Source: Actinomyces radicidentis | GTDB taxonomy: Bacteria; Actinomycetota; Actinomycetes; Actinomycetales; Actinomycetaceae | Length of the DNA stretch: 64,000 nt | Assembly (NCBI RefSeq): GCF_001553565.1 | Contig: NZ_CP014228.1 | Location: 1,054,001 to 1,118,000, forward strand | Direction: 5' to 3' | Shown: positions 1 through 10,097 of the stretch, piece after piece | How positions within the stretch are numbered: the first letter of the stretch is position 1 | Layout: the number at the start of each line of letters is the position of its first letter | Notes under the pieces: generated by a model | Told to the model about the DNA's origin: nothing | The model's database searches: none | What the model saw: the letters and a program-made list of their open reading frames with translations, nothing else | Made by a program: the position numbers and the translations under genes

Positions 1-597
1 CAGGGCGCCGACGAAGGCGCCTGGCAGGGTGACGAGACCGGTCGCGCCGGTCTGGTCGATGCCGGGCAGGAGGGTCTCGCGCACGGCCTCGCGGGAGACC
101 TCGGCGTGGGCGGCGACCGGCGTCGCTCCGAGCGCCATCCAGCCCTCGACCTCGGCGGCCCGGTCGCGCACGGTCCGCAGGAACATGCGGCCGGCCAGCG
201 TCGCGCCACTCATGGAGTTGCCGATGATGATGCCGCCGACGGAGACGAGGTAGCGGGCGTCGAAGGGGATGAGGCGCAGCGAGAAGATGAGCGCGACGGT
301 CACGGCGGAGCCGACGACGATGCCGGTGGCGGCGGCGCGCCGCCCGTCGTGGAGCTCGCGGACGCGCCCGCCGGAGGTCGCCGACGCCGTCGTCAGCATG
401 AGGAGGACGAACAGGGCGACGGTCCAGGGCACGGCGAGGACGCCGTGCAGGAGCACGGCGATGACGGAGAGCTGGACGACGGCGCGCAGGGCGGCGACGA
501 GCGGTGCCCAGCCGAGCCGCAGGCCCGCCCACCGCTGGATGCTGAGGGTGACGGCGAGGAGGAGCGCGAGGCCGAGTCCGAACTCGAGGAGGGGCAT
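1..597 (-). CDS. FetB/UPF0014-family ABC transporter permease, partial (runs off left edge)
   Basis: A continuous minus-strand frame runs from an ATG at 597 to base 1, giving 199 codons without a stop, so the C-terminus lies outside the window. The N-terminal half has three hydrophobic helices (about residues 1-20, 30-60 and 90-110). They are followed by the family-like motifs VGGIIIGNSMSGATL, WMALGATP and TGLVTLPGAFVGAL, which are typical of the FetB/YbbM (UPF0014) permeases that pair with an FetA ATPase in metal export. An ATPase partner would be expected downstream, beyond the edge. The gene is separated by 95 bp from the end of the regulator array and shares its strand. The metal specificity cannot be read from the sequence. 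Confidence 0.82.
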   Translation of the reverse strand, partial: MPLLEFGLGLALLLAVTLSIQRWAGLRLGWAPLVAALRAVVQLSVIAVLLHGVLAVPWTVALFVLLMLTTASATSGGRVRELHDGRRAAATGIVVGSAVTVALIFSLRLIPFDARYLVSVGGIIIGNSMSGATLAGRMFLRTVRDRAAEVEGWMALGATPVAAHAEVSREAVRETLLPGIDQTGATGLVTLPGAFVGAL

Positions 598-692
598 GCC
601 CCGATCGTGCCACCCCGAGGACGCCCGCGACGACGGCGGCGCCGTGCTCCCCGGGGACGACCACCGCGAGCCGGGGCGTCCCCGGCCGGGGC

Positions 693-2947
693 TCAGCCCT
701 CGAGGATCCCCGAGGCGGTGCCCACGCGGACGGCGGCGTCGCGGTCGTGGACGCCGAGGCGCTTGTAGAGGGCCTTCGACGTCGAGCGCACGGTCTCCAC
801 CCCGAGGAAGAGCTCGTCAGCGATCTCGGGCAGGGTCCTGCCGGCGGCGAGCAGGGTCGTGCGCGGCGAGGCGTCCGGGACGGCCATCGCCCGGCGCACG
901 AGGTCGAGGCAGCCGGCGTGGTCGTCCTTGAGGTAGGCGGCGGCCGCCTCGACGAGGAGGGCCGACTCCGCCGGGATCGCCTGTCCGACGATCGCGGTGC
1001 GCGCGCCGTCGACGTCGCCCTCGCGCAGCTGGATGAGCGCGAGGAGCTCGTGGAGGGGCCACCAGAAGAACTTCGACAGGCCCGTCCAGCGGGCGCGCCC
1101 GAGGAAGGTGCGGAGCCACTCGATGGCCGGGTCGGCGCCGCGCTGGACGAGAATGAGGAGGGCCTCCGCCTCGATCTCGTAGGCGGCCGAGTGGGAGCGC
1201 TCGTCGACGTCGGCCGTGGGGCGCACCGGGGCGGGGGCGGGGGCGGCCAGGTAGCGGCGGGTCGCCTCGACGATCTCCTCGGGCTCCCACTCGCGCGTGC
1301 CGGCCGTCTGGACCGTCTGCTCGTAGGCCGCCAGCGCGGTTCGGGCGTGCTCGACGAGCCCGGAGCGGGCGGCGACGAGGGCGAGGCGGGCGCGCGGCCC
1401 GAGCATGGGGACGGGGCTCTGGTCCGCGTAGATGGTGAAGGCCTCGGAGAGGCGCTCCGCCTGCTTGAGGGCGACGAGGGCGAGGTCCGGGCGCCCGAAG
1501 GCCAGGGTGGCGTCCGCCATCCCGAGCATGAGCATGAGGGCGACCTTGGCCTCCATCGCCGTCTGGGCCGGGAGGAAGAAGCTCTTGATGGCCTCGCGGT
1601 GGAGCTGGGCGATCTCCTCGAAGACCCAGGTCACGAACTCCTCGAAGAGCGGCTGGGCGTTCTCGACGTCGGGCATCTGGAACTGCGACTGCGCCGCCAT
1701 GAGGCGGTCCCGCACGGCCCGCGTGAAGGGCGTGAGGTACGGCTCCCCGATGAGGGTCGTCGTCCACACGAGGTGGCCCCACGGGATCGGGAGCTCGCCC
1801 ACGGCAGCTCGTCGTAGGAGACGTACTCCTGGACGGCGCGCGGCCAGCGCCACGTGGCGGGCACCTCGACGGGCAGGGTGGCGCGCAGCTCGCGGCGCTC
1901 GCGGGTGGTGAGGAAGGTGAGGACCTCGGCGTGGCGGCAGACCTGCTCGTCCAGGGCCGCCCAGGCCTTGAGCTTGAGGAGGGCGCGCATGGCGATCTCC
2001 GGCGCCAGGGAGTCCACGTCGAGCGGGTCCTCCTCGGGCGCTGACAGGCACGTGACGAGCCGCTGGCGGAAGGTGGCGGTCCGCGACGGGTGCTCGTCCA
2101 GGAGCAGGCGGATGACCTCGGCGACCAGCGCCGGCGGGGCGCCCGTGGCGATGACGGAGGGGCTGAGGATGCCGGGGACGGCGCTGGTGGCCTCGGCCTC
2201 GGTGACCTCCCGCTCGAGGGCGCGGGAGGCGATGATGCCGAGCCAGCGGCTGCTGGTGGCGGGCAGCAGGTGGCGGAGGAGGGCGAGGTCGTCGTCGACG
2301 ACGGCGGGCACGACGCGCTCGGCCCAGGCGGCCGCGACGGTGTGGAGCGGGCCGGTGGGCACGGCGGCCATGCGCACCCAGGTGCCCCGGGTGATCTCGG
2401 CGGCGAGGGAGAGGGCCTCGTCGCCGGACTCGAGCTCCTCGATGCCGGCCACGACGAGCGCGGCGACGCCGTAGGTGACGCTGAGCAGCTCGTCGCGACG
2501 GTCGACGTCGGTCCAGTCGTCGCCCAGGGCGATGAGGTCCTCGTCTGAGACGAGGAGGGAGTCGCGACCGAGGGCCACCTGGAAGAGGGAGGCGAGGTCG
2601 CCGCCGACGGGCTCGTCGCTGGAGCCCGCGACGATGATGACAGGGGCGGAGCCGTGCTCCGCGGTGGCGCGGGAGGCGGCGAGGAGGGCCTGGCCGGGGT
2701 CGTCCCCCCGGGCGATCTCGACGAGGAGGCAGTCGTTCGTGGCGACCTGGGCCGTCCAGGCGTCAGAGGCGAGCACCTCCGCGAGCGGGAGGCGGACGAC
2801 GCGGTCGGCGGCGCCCTCGGCGAGGGCGACCGCGACCTCAAGGGGCAGGAGCTCGGGCTCGGCGCGCACGAGGACGGAGGCGGCTCCCTCCACGAGGCGC
2901 TCGAGGCGCTGGGCGAGGGCGGCGACGAGGTGCTGGCGGACGTTCAT
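693..2947 (-). pseudogene. LuxR-type regulator paralogue 1, frameshifted and missing part of its HTH
   Basis: This is the last copy of the five-gene array. The N-terminal part starts at ATG 2947 and reads in one frame to about 1803. Homology to the other copies then continues in the next frame to the stop at 693. The junction region aligns with paralogue 2 if one base is restored at about 1802 (DELP-V-GELPIPW), so it looks like a 1-bp deletion. A second lesion removes about 85 residues: the text passes from SPRTTLL directly to AAGRTLPEIADELFLGV. This deletes the linker and the LTPRQxDVL first half of the LuxR helix-turn-helix. The recognition helix ETVRSTSKALYKRLGVHDRD remains. It starts 96 bp after paralogue 2 ends. 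A DNA-binding function is very unlikely. Confidence 0.8.
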
Positions 2948-3043
2948 CGGCTCATTGTGACCGGTTGAGGCCTGTGCAAGGGGATTGTGTGAGCAAGGTC
3001 CGTGGGTTCATCCCCTTCCGCAACCTTCCGCATCGCGGCCCGG

Positions 3044-5584
3044 TCACAGGAGCCCGGCGAGCCCCCCGACCCTGACGGCGGCGTCGCGGTCGTGGACGCC
3101 GAGGCGCTTGTAGAGGGCCTTCGACGTCGAGCGCACCGTCTCCACCCCGAGGAAGAGCTCCCCGGCGATCTCCGGCAGCGTGCGCCCCTGGGCGAGGAGC
3201 CGCAGGACGTCGACCTGCCGGGGCGTGAGCGGCGCCGCCGTCGTCGGGCCGTCGTCGTCCAGGCGCAGGCCCGCCTGCCGGGCCGTCACCGGCTCGAGCA
3301 CGGGCAGGATCCGCACGCGCACCGGGTCCGGCAGGAGCGCGACGAGGCCCGGCTGCTCCGCCCAGGCGGCGGCGTGGGCGCCCACGGCCTCCTCGATCGC
3401 GGAGTCGTCGTCGGAGGCGAGAAGGAGGCCCAGGCGGTAGCCGTCGACGACGAGCGTCCAGCGAGGGGAGGCCGAGCCCGTGGCGGACAGGCCCTCGAGG
3501 CGGGCCCGGCAGTCGGCGCCGCGGCCCTGGACGAAGTCGGCGGCCGCCTCGACGAGGGACAGTCCGTCCGCGGGCAGGAAGACCGAGCCGGCCCGCTCGA
3601 GGGCGGGGGCGACGCGTCCCTCGCGCAGGTCGATGAGGCAGTGCAGCATGTGCAGCGGCCACCACTCGAAGGGCTCGAGCTCGGTCCACTCGGCGCGGCC
3701 GAGGAAGGAGGCGATGAGCTCGCGCGCGGCGGCGGGCCCCCGCTGGACGAGGACGAGGAGGGCCTCGGCCTCCACCTCGATCGGCGTGAGCTGGGAGTTG
3801 GTCGGGATCTCGGCCGTCACGCGGACGGCGTGGTCGACGCCGGCCGCGAGGAAGCGGCGCGCCACCTGGACGGCGTGCTCCGCCTCGGGCTCGCGGACGC
3901 CGCCGCGGCGGGCGAGGCGCTCGTACTCCTCGAGGGAGCCCGCGGCGCGGTCGTTGAGGCCGGCGTACGCCGCGATGAGGGCCTGGCGGGCGGCGAGGCC
4001 CACGCACACGACGGGGCAGCGCACGACGTCGATGGTGCACACCTCGATGAGGTTGGCGGCGCGGCGCAGGAGCCGCTGGGCCAGGGAGAAGCGCGCCATG
4101 GCGACCGCGGAGTCGGCGACGCCCTCGAGGAGGCGGCACAGGACGACGACCTCGTCGTAGACGGCGTTCGACATGATGTAGTCACCCACCGTGGCGGCGC
4201 CGAGGCGCTCGGCCTCCGCGGTCACCCAGGCGACGGTCGCGTCGAGGGTCTCCTCGACGACCTCGACGTGCGAGGAGTGGACGAGGGCGATGGCGCTCAT
4301 CCCCCGGGCCCCGATCTCCCGCACGAAGGGCGTGCAGCGGGACTCGTCGCAGGTGGTGGCGAGCCAGTTGAGCTCGAGGATGGGCTGGGGCAGCTCGTGC
4401 GGCGTGACCTCCTCCAGGCCGAGGAACTCGCGGGCCGAGTGCAGGTGCCTCCAGCCCTGGGGCACCTGGTCCGGGAGGAGGTCCCGCAGGGCGAGGCGCT
4501 CCACGTGGGACAGGGCCGCGAGGTGGACGGCGCCTGCGGCGAGCCAGCGGTCCAGGGAGATCCAGGCCTAGTGCCCCACGAGGATCGTGATGACGGCCCG
4601 CGCGGGCAGGTCGGTCTCCGGGTCGGTGCAGGCGTCCGTGAGGTCGCGGCGCAGGCGGGCCGCCAGGGCCGGGTCGGTCTCGCGCGTGAGGCGGCACAGC
4701 TGGGCGGCAAGCAGCGGCGGGAAGGAGCGGAAGGGCAGGTCCCCGGCCAGGAGGCCGCTGGACCGCTCGACCAGCTCGACCTCCTCGACGTCGACCTCGC
4801 GCCCGAGCACCCGGGTGGCGAGGCGCGCGACCGACCAGGGCGAGAGCACCGGGAGGAAGGCGTGGAGGTGGAGCACCGGCTCGGCGAGGACGCGGGCGTG
4901 AACGCGCTCCGCCCAGGCCGCGGCGACCGTCTCGGCCGCGTCGCGGGTCGGTCCGACGGCGCGGCCCCAGGCGGCCTCGGCGGTGCGGCGGGCCAGGCCC
5001 GTCTCGGTCCCGGGCGCGCCGGGACCGTCCTCGAGGACGGCGAGGACGAGGTCGACGACCCCGCCGGTGAGGGTGAGGAGCTGGTGGCGGGCGACGACGT
5101 CGCTCAGCTCCTCGACGAGGTCGACGAGGTCCTCGTCGACGACGAGGAGCATCGCCTCGTCGAGGACCGCGTGGAAGACGCGGGTGAGCTCCTCGGGGAC
5201 GGGCTCGTCGCAGGCGGCGACGACGATGACGAGCGGCGCGATCCCGCGCTCGCCCGCGCGGTCGAGGACGGCGAGGCAGGCGGAGCCGGCGTCGTCGACG
5301 TCCTGCTCGAGCAGGAGGCAGGCGTCCTCGCCGGCCTCGTCGAGGAGCGCGTCGGCGCCGGCGCCGCGGGCCTCGGACAGCGGGCGGGCGACGACCTCGC
5401 TCGCGAGGCGCGCCGCGAGGGCGCGGGCGAGCTCGCGGGGGGCGAGCTCGGGGGCGCCCTGGACGAGGACCGAGGAGGTGCCCCGCAGGACGGGGGCGAG
5501 TCGCGCGGCGACGCGGCCCACGAGGCGCTCGCGCAGGGCCGTGCCGGCCTCCGGGGTCGTGGGCGTGCTCGCTGCGGGGGTCAC
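3044..5584 (-). pseudogene. LuxR-type regulator paralogue 2, interrupted by an in-frame amber codon
   Basis: The frame begins at GTG 5584, inside the stop of paralogue 3 (GTGA overlap) with an AGGAG five bases upstream. It reads MTPAASTPTTPEAG and runs to a TAG at 4570-4568. The same frame continues without any shift (WISLDRWLAAGAV...) to the stop at 3044. The stop sits where other copies have LVGTASWASLD, so it is a point nonsense mutation inside the helical middle region. If the TAG were read through, the product would be about 846 residues, the same size as the intact paralogue 5. The C-terminal LuxR HTH is complete (LTPRQVDVLRLLAQGRTLPEIAGELFLG in two pieces). Translation restart at the internal ATG 4504 could make a 486-residue HTH protein. 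A consensus error cannot be excluded. Confidence 0.75.
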
Positions 5585-7809
5585 GGCGTCTCCTCGTCGT
5601 GGTCGGCCGGCGCCTCGATGAGGCCGAGCCGCTGCGCGGTGCGCACGGCGGCGTCGCGGTCGTGGACGCCGAGGCGCTTGTAGAGGGCCTTCGAGGTGGA
5701 GCGGACCGTCTGGACGCCGAGGTAGAGCTCCGTGGCGATCTCGGGGAGGGTGGCGCCGGCGGCGATGCGCTCGAGGACGTCGAGCTGCCTCGGGGTCAGG
5801 GTGACGACGCCGACGGCGTCGTAGACGATGAGCCCCTCGGCGACGGCGGCCTCCGGCTCGAGCAGCGGGAGGACGAGGAGGCGCGCGTCCTCGGGCCGGA
5901 GGGCCGCGACCGCGGGGGCCTCGCGCCAGGCGCGCGCCCGCAGCTGGGCCTGCTGCTCCGCGCGGCTGCCGTCGCCGGTGGCGCGCAGCGCCCCGAGCCG
6001 CAGGCCCTGGGCCATGAGCGTCCAGCGGGGCGCGAGGCTCACGTCGGCGTCGAGGCCGGCCAGCATCGCGAGGCAGTCCTCGCCGCGCCCCTCGACGAGG
6101 GCGGCGTCCGCCTCGACGAGGGTGACGACGTCGGCAGGCAGGTACTCCTCGGTGAGGCGCGCACGGGCCTGCTCGACGCGCCCCTCACGCAGGTCCAGCA
6201 GGGCGAGGATCCCGCGGACGGGCCACCACTCGAACTGGAGCACGTTGGTCCACCGGGCGCGGCGCAGGCAGTCGGTGAGCCACCGGGCCGCGGCCTCGGG
6301 GCCGCGCTGGACGAGGACGAGGAGCGCCTCCGCCTCAACCTCGAAGGGGGCCACCTCGTCGACGAGGACGACGTCCGGATTGGCGCGCACGGGCACCGGC
6401 GAGGCGTCCGCGAGGAGGCGACGGGCGACGACGGCGGCGCGCTCGGCCCCCGGCTCACGGGCGCCGGTCGCTGCGACGACGGCCGCGCACTGGCGCAGCC
6501 GCTCCTCCGCGGTCCCGGGCAGGCCGGCCCACGCGGCGACGAGGGCCTGGCGGGGGACGAGGCCGACCTGGACGACGGCGAAGGAGCCCGGGAACAGGGT
6601 GCAGGCCTCGGCGAGGCTCGCGACGGCGGTGAGCGTCTCCTGGGCGACCGCGCCCCGGCCGAGGGCCATCGCCCCGTCGCAGGCGCCGAGGAGGACGAGG
6701 CAGAGGAGACCGATCTCGTCGACGAAGTCGTAGGACAGGACGTACCTGCGGGCGGCCTCGCGATGGAGGCGGCCGACCTCGGCGCGCATCCACGCCAGCC
6801 CGTTGGAGAAGGAGGCGTCCACGGCTCGCGGGTCGGCGGCGTGGACCTGGGACAGGGCGGCGACCGAGCGGTCGCGGATCTGGCGGACGGTCTCGCTCAG
6901 TCCCGTCTCACGAGTGGTGGAGGTCAGGAGCGCCAGCTCGAGCCAGGGCTGCGGGAGCTCGCGCGACCCCGCGGCGCCGTCGACGAGGAGCTCGCGGACC
7001 CGGCGCAGGTGCGGCCAGCCGGCGGGGATGTCCGCCGGTACCAGCTCGGCGAGCGCGCGGCGGTGGGCGCGTGTCAGGACGGCGACGTAGGGGGCGCCGG
7101 TGGACAGGTACGCGTCGAGCTCGGCCCAGGCGCGCACGCCTGCGAGGGCGCCGATCCGCACGGAGGCGGCGAGGTGGCTGTCGTCGGCCAGGAGGCACTC
7201 GACGGTGATCTCGTGGCGGGTGCGCGAGACCAGCAGCGGGTCGTGGAGCGCGGTCAGCCGGACCACCGCGGCGGCGAGGACCGGCGGAAGGGTGACGTGC
7301 CCGGCGTCGGTGACGTGCGTGCCGGGCAGGGCGACGAGCGCGTGGACCTCGTCGACGTCGACCTCGCGGCCCAGGACCCGTTCGGCCAGGACCGCGACGG
7401 ATCGCGGGCTCGCGTTGGGCAGGAAGGCGGCGACGAGGGAGGTCGGGACGGTGCGCAGGGCCGGCTCGATCCTCCCGGCCCAGGCTTGCGCGGTCGTTAC
7501 GAGCGGACCGGGACCGTCGTCCGAGGACCAGACCGAGCGGGCCACCGCGACGGACAGGTGCGGGCCGGTCGGGGCGAGGCGCCGCTCCTCCAGGGCGGCC
7601 GCCACGAGCGCGGGGACGCCGTCGGTGACGAGGAGGACCTCGTGGCGGGTCGCCTCCTCCGACAGGTCGGGACCGCAGCACTCCGGGTCGCAGCCCACCA
7701 GGGCGGCGAGGTCGCGGTCGGCGAGGCACAGGGAGGTCTCCCCGAGGCGGACCTGGAAGAGGGCGGCGGTGGCCAGGCGGTCGCCGGCGACGGGTGCCGG
7801 CCGACTCAC
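5581..7809 (-). CDS. LuxR-HTH regulator paralogue 3, N-terminally truncated
   Basis: The chosen start is GTG 7809, which overlaps the TGA of paralogue 4 as GTGA and gives 742 residues. The first residues (GDRLATAALFQVRLG) align with about position 120 of the full-length copies, so the degenerate NTPase front is absent. The alpha-helical middle and the C-terminal LuxR HTH (LTPRQLDVLERIAAG then LPEIATELYLGVQTVRSTSK) are intact. It is one of four genes joined by stop/start overlaps, which implies translational coupling. It may still bind DNA without the front domain. Upstream sequence in this frame is open but lies inside paralogue 4 and does not resemble the family, so it was not used. Confidence 0.75.
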   Translation of the reverse strand: MSRPAPVAGDRLATAALFQVRLGETSLCLADRDLAALVGCDPECCGPDLSEEATRHEVLLVTDGVPALVAAALEERRLAPTGPHLSVAVARSVWSSDDGPGPLVTTAQAWAGRIEPALRTVPTSLVAAFLPNASPRSVAVLAERVLGREVDVDEVHALVALPGTHVTDAGHVTLPPVLAAAVVRLTALHDPLLVSRTRHEITVECLLADDSHLAASVRIGALAGVRAWAELDAYLSTGAPYVAVLTRAHRRALAELVPADIPAGWPHLRRVRELLVDGAAGSRELPQPWLELALLTSTTRETGLSETVRQIRDRSVAALSQVHAADPRAVDASFSNGLAWMRAEVGRLHREAARRYVLSYDFVDEIGLLCLVLLGACDGAMALGRGAVAQETLTAVASLAEACTLFPGSFAVVQVGLVPRQALVAAWAGLPGTAEERLRQCAAVVAATGAREPGAERAAVVARRLLADASPVPVRANPDVVLVDEVAPFEVEAEALLVLVQRGPEAAARWLTDCLRRARWTNVLQFEWWPVRGILALLDLREGRVEQARARLTEEYLPADVVTLVEADAALVEGRGEDCLAMLAGLDADVSLAPRWTLMAQGLRLGALRATGDGSRAEQQAQLRARAWREAPAVAALRPEDARLLVLPLLEPEAAVAEGLIVYDAVGVVTLTPRQLDVLERIAAGATLPEIATELYLGVQTVRSTSKALYKRLGVHDRDAAVRTAQRLGLIEAPADHDEETP

Positions 7810-10097
7810 CGCTGCCCCGCGGTCTCGTCGTGCTCCCCGGGGACCAGCAGGCCGGACAGGCGGGCGGTGCGCACCGCCTCCTCGCGGGAGTGGACGCCGA
7901 GCTTCTTGTAGACGGCCTTCGACGTGGAGCGGACCGTCTCGACGCCGAGGAAGAGCTCGTCGGCGATGTCCGCGAGGGTCCGCTCGGAGGCGAGGCGCTC
8001 GAGGACGTCGGTCTGCCGGGGCGTGAGGACGACGGCGGCCGCGGCGGGCCCGCCGGACAGTCGCAGCCCCTGCTTCCCGGCGACGGCGGGCTCGAGGACG
8101 GGCAGGACGCGGGCGCGGGCCGTCTCGGGCAGGACGGCGACGAGGGCGGGGTTGGCGGCCCAGCCGGTGGCGTGCGCGGCGACCTCGCCGTCGAGGTCGG
8201 GGTCCCCGAGGGCGGCCATGGCGCCGACCCGGTAGCCGTAGCCGATGAGGGTGACGCGCGGCGAGACGGAGCGGGCGGCGACGAGGCCGCGGACCGCCTC
8301 GAGGCAGTCCTCGGCGTCGCCGCGCACCAGGGCGGCGCCGGCGTCGATGAGGAGGCGGACCTCCTGCGGGAGGTAGGCGCCCTGGACGCGGGCGAGGGCG
8401 TCGTCGGCGCGCCCCTCGCGCAGGTCGAGGAGGGCGAGCATCGCCAGGTCCGGCCACCACATGAAGGGCATGAGGTCGGTCCACTGGGAGCGGGACAGGA
8501 GGGTGAGGAGCCACTCGACGGCGGCCTGGGGGCCGCGCTGGGCGAGGATGAGCTCGGCCTCGGCCTGCACCTCCAGCGGCGTGAACTGCGTGTTCGCCGG
8601 CAGGTCCGCGCTCGCGCGCACCGGGTAGGGGGCGGCGCCGGCGGAGAACCGGCGGGCGATCTCGACGACGTGCTCGGGCTCCGGCTCGCGCACGCCGCCG
8701 CGGGCCGCGCACATCTCGTACTCCTCGAGGAAGGTCTCGGAGCGCTCGTGCATGCCGGCGTAGGCGGCCATGAGGGCGTCACGGGCGGGCAGGCCGGTGA
8801 GGAGGGCGGGGGCCTCGCGGACGTCGGTCGTGAGGGCCTCGACGAGCATGTGCGCCTTGTTGAGGCAGGCCTGCGCGTCGGAGAGGCGGGTGAGGGCGAG
8901 GCAGGCGTCCGCGGCGCCCATCATGCCGAGGCACAGGAGGTGCGCCTCGTCCTTGAAGGCGCGGCGCAGGCGGAAGGAGCGGGCGGCCTCCTCGTTGAGG
9001 TCACGGAAGCACTCGTCGAGCCAGCCAAGCGCCTCGCCGAGGTCGGCGCTCACCTGGTCCGTCGAGGGAACCTGGACGCGGGAGGTGGCGAGCATGAGTC
9101 GGTCGCGGACCTCGACGAGCCGGGGCGTGAAGAGCGCGTCGTTGCCGATCGTCGTCGTGAACAGGAGCCGCAGCCAGGGCTCGGGCAGCAGGCGCGTGGC
9201 TCGGTCGAGGTGGGCGGCGTAGTCCTGGATCTCGTGGAGGCTGTGCCAGGCGAGGGGGACCTCGTGCGGCAGGAACGCGGTGAGGGAGGCGAGCTCGGTG
9301 GTGGACAGGAGCGCGACGAAGGGGGCGCAGAAGTCGAGGGCGCGGTCCCGGGCGATGATGTCGAGATCCTGGTCCGTGAGGACGGTGGACAGGTCGCGGC
9401 GCAGGCTCACGGTGCGCGAGGGGTCGCGGGTCATGGAGACCTGGATGATCTGGGCCGCGAGGGCCGGGGGGAAGGCCGCCGAGCCGGTGACGGATCCGGT
9501 GACGGCGGGGACCCGGCCGGGCAGCTCGAGGACCTCCTCGAGGGGGACCTCGCGCCCGAGGGCTGCGGTCGCGACGGTGGCAATGTCCGGGCCGTTCATG
9601 GGCGGCAGGAAGAGGTCGAGCAAGGCGAGGTCGTCAGCGGCGACGGCGTCGTGGACCCGTTCCGCCCAGCCGCGGCACACGCGGGTGAGGGCGTCGGCGG
9701 CGTCGCGCTCGAACTGGCGGCTCCAGGCGGAGCGGGCGGTGCGCACGACGGGGCCGGCGGGGGCGTCGGCCTCGCAGACGACGAGGAGGACGGGCGCGAC
9801 GCCGGGGCGGCGGGCGGCGGCGAGGACCGCCATGAGGGGCTCGGCGGGGTCGGAGGCGCCGTCCCAGTCGAGGAGGAGGGAGGTGTCCGCGTCGAGCTCG
9901 TCGACCCAGGAGGTGTCCGCGGCGGCCTCGGCGAGGGTCATGTCGAGGTGGCGGGCGTCGATGCGCTCGACGAGGGCGCGGGCGAGCTGGCGGGGGCGGT
10001 ACTCGTGGGCCGCGCGGACGGGGAAGGAGGCGGTTCCCGTGACGGAGGTGGCGAGCCTGCGGGCGAGGCGTGCGGTCAGGTCCTCGGCAACGGTCAA
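7806..10097 (-). CDS. LuxR-HTH regulator paralogue 4, with internal deletions
   Basis: The start is taken as TTG 10097, overlapping the TGA of paralogue 5 (TTGA) and preceded by AGGAGG at a 7-base spacing. The product is 763 residues against about 850 for paralogue 5. The front half has the shared LLLDWDGASDP segment. It then jumps from VVCEADAPAG to TARSAWSRQ, which omits about 65-70 residues present in copies 1, 2 and 5. A second gap of about 17 residues replaces the VLVGTASWASLD block. The frame is kept through both deletions, and the C-terminal HTH (LTPRQTDVLERLASERT, LADIADELFLGVETVRSTSK) is complete. The product could be functional or a slowly decaying copy. Confidence 0.75.
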   Translation of the reverse strand: MTVAEDLTARLARRLATSVTGTASFPVRAAHEYRPRQLARALVERIDARHLDMTLAEAAADTSWVDELDADTSLLLDWDGASDPAEPLMAVLAAARRPGVAPVLLVVCEADAPAGPVVRTARSAWSRQFERDAADALTRVCRGWAERVHDAVAADDLALLDLFLPPMNGPDIATVATAALGREVPLEEVLELPGRVPAVTGSVTGSAAFPPALAAQIIQVSMTRDPSRTVSLRRDLSTVLTDQDLDIIARDRALDFCAPFVALLSTTELASLTAFLPHEVPLAWHSLHEIQDYAAHLDRATRLLPEPWLRLLFTTTIGNDALFTPRLVEVRDRLMLATSRVQVPSTDQVSADLGEALGWLDECFRDLNEEAARSFRLRRAFKDEAHLLCLGMMGAADACLALTRLSDAQACLNKAHMLVEALTTDVREAPALLTGLPARDALMAAYAGMHERSETFLEEYEMCAARGGVREPEPEHVVEIARRFSAGAAPYPVRASADLPANTQFTPLEVQAEAELILAQRGPQAAVEWLLTLLSRSQWTDLMPFMWWPDLAMLALLDLREGRADDALARVQGAYLPQEVRLLIDAGAALVRGDAEDCLEAVRGLVAARSVSPRVTLIGYGYRVGAMAALGDPDLDGEVAAHATGWAANPALVAVLPETARARVLPVLEPAVAGKQGLRLSGGPAAAAVVLTPRQTDVLERLASERTLADIADELFLGVETVRSTSKAVYKKLGVHSREEAVRTARLSGLLVPGEHDETAGQR

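Noticed and set aside
4568-4570. TAG as a pyrrolysine or other recoded codon
   Set aside because: No recoding signal or Pyl genes are seen, and the other four copies have ordinary sense codons at the position. A nonsense mutation or consensus error is simpler.
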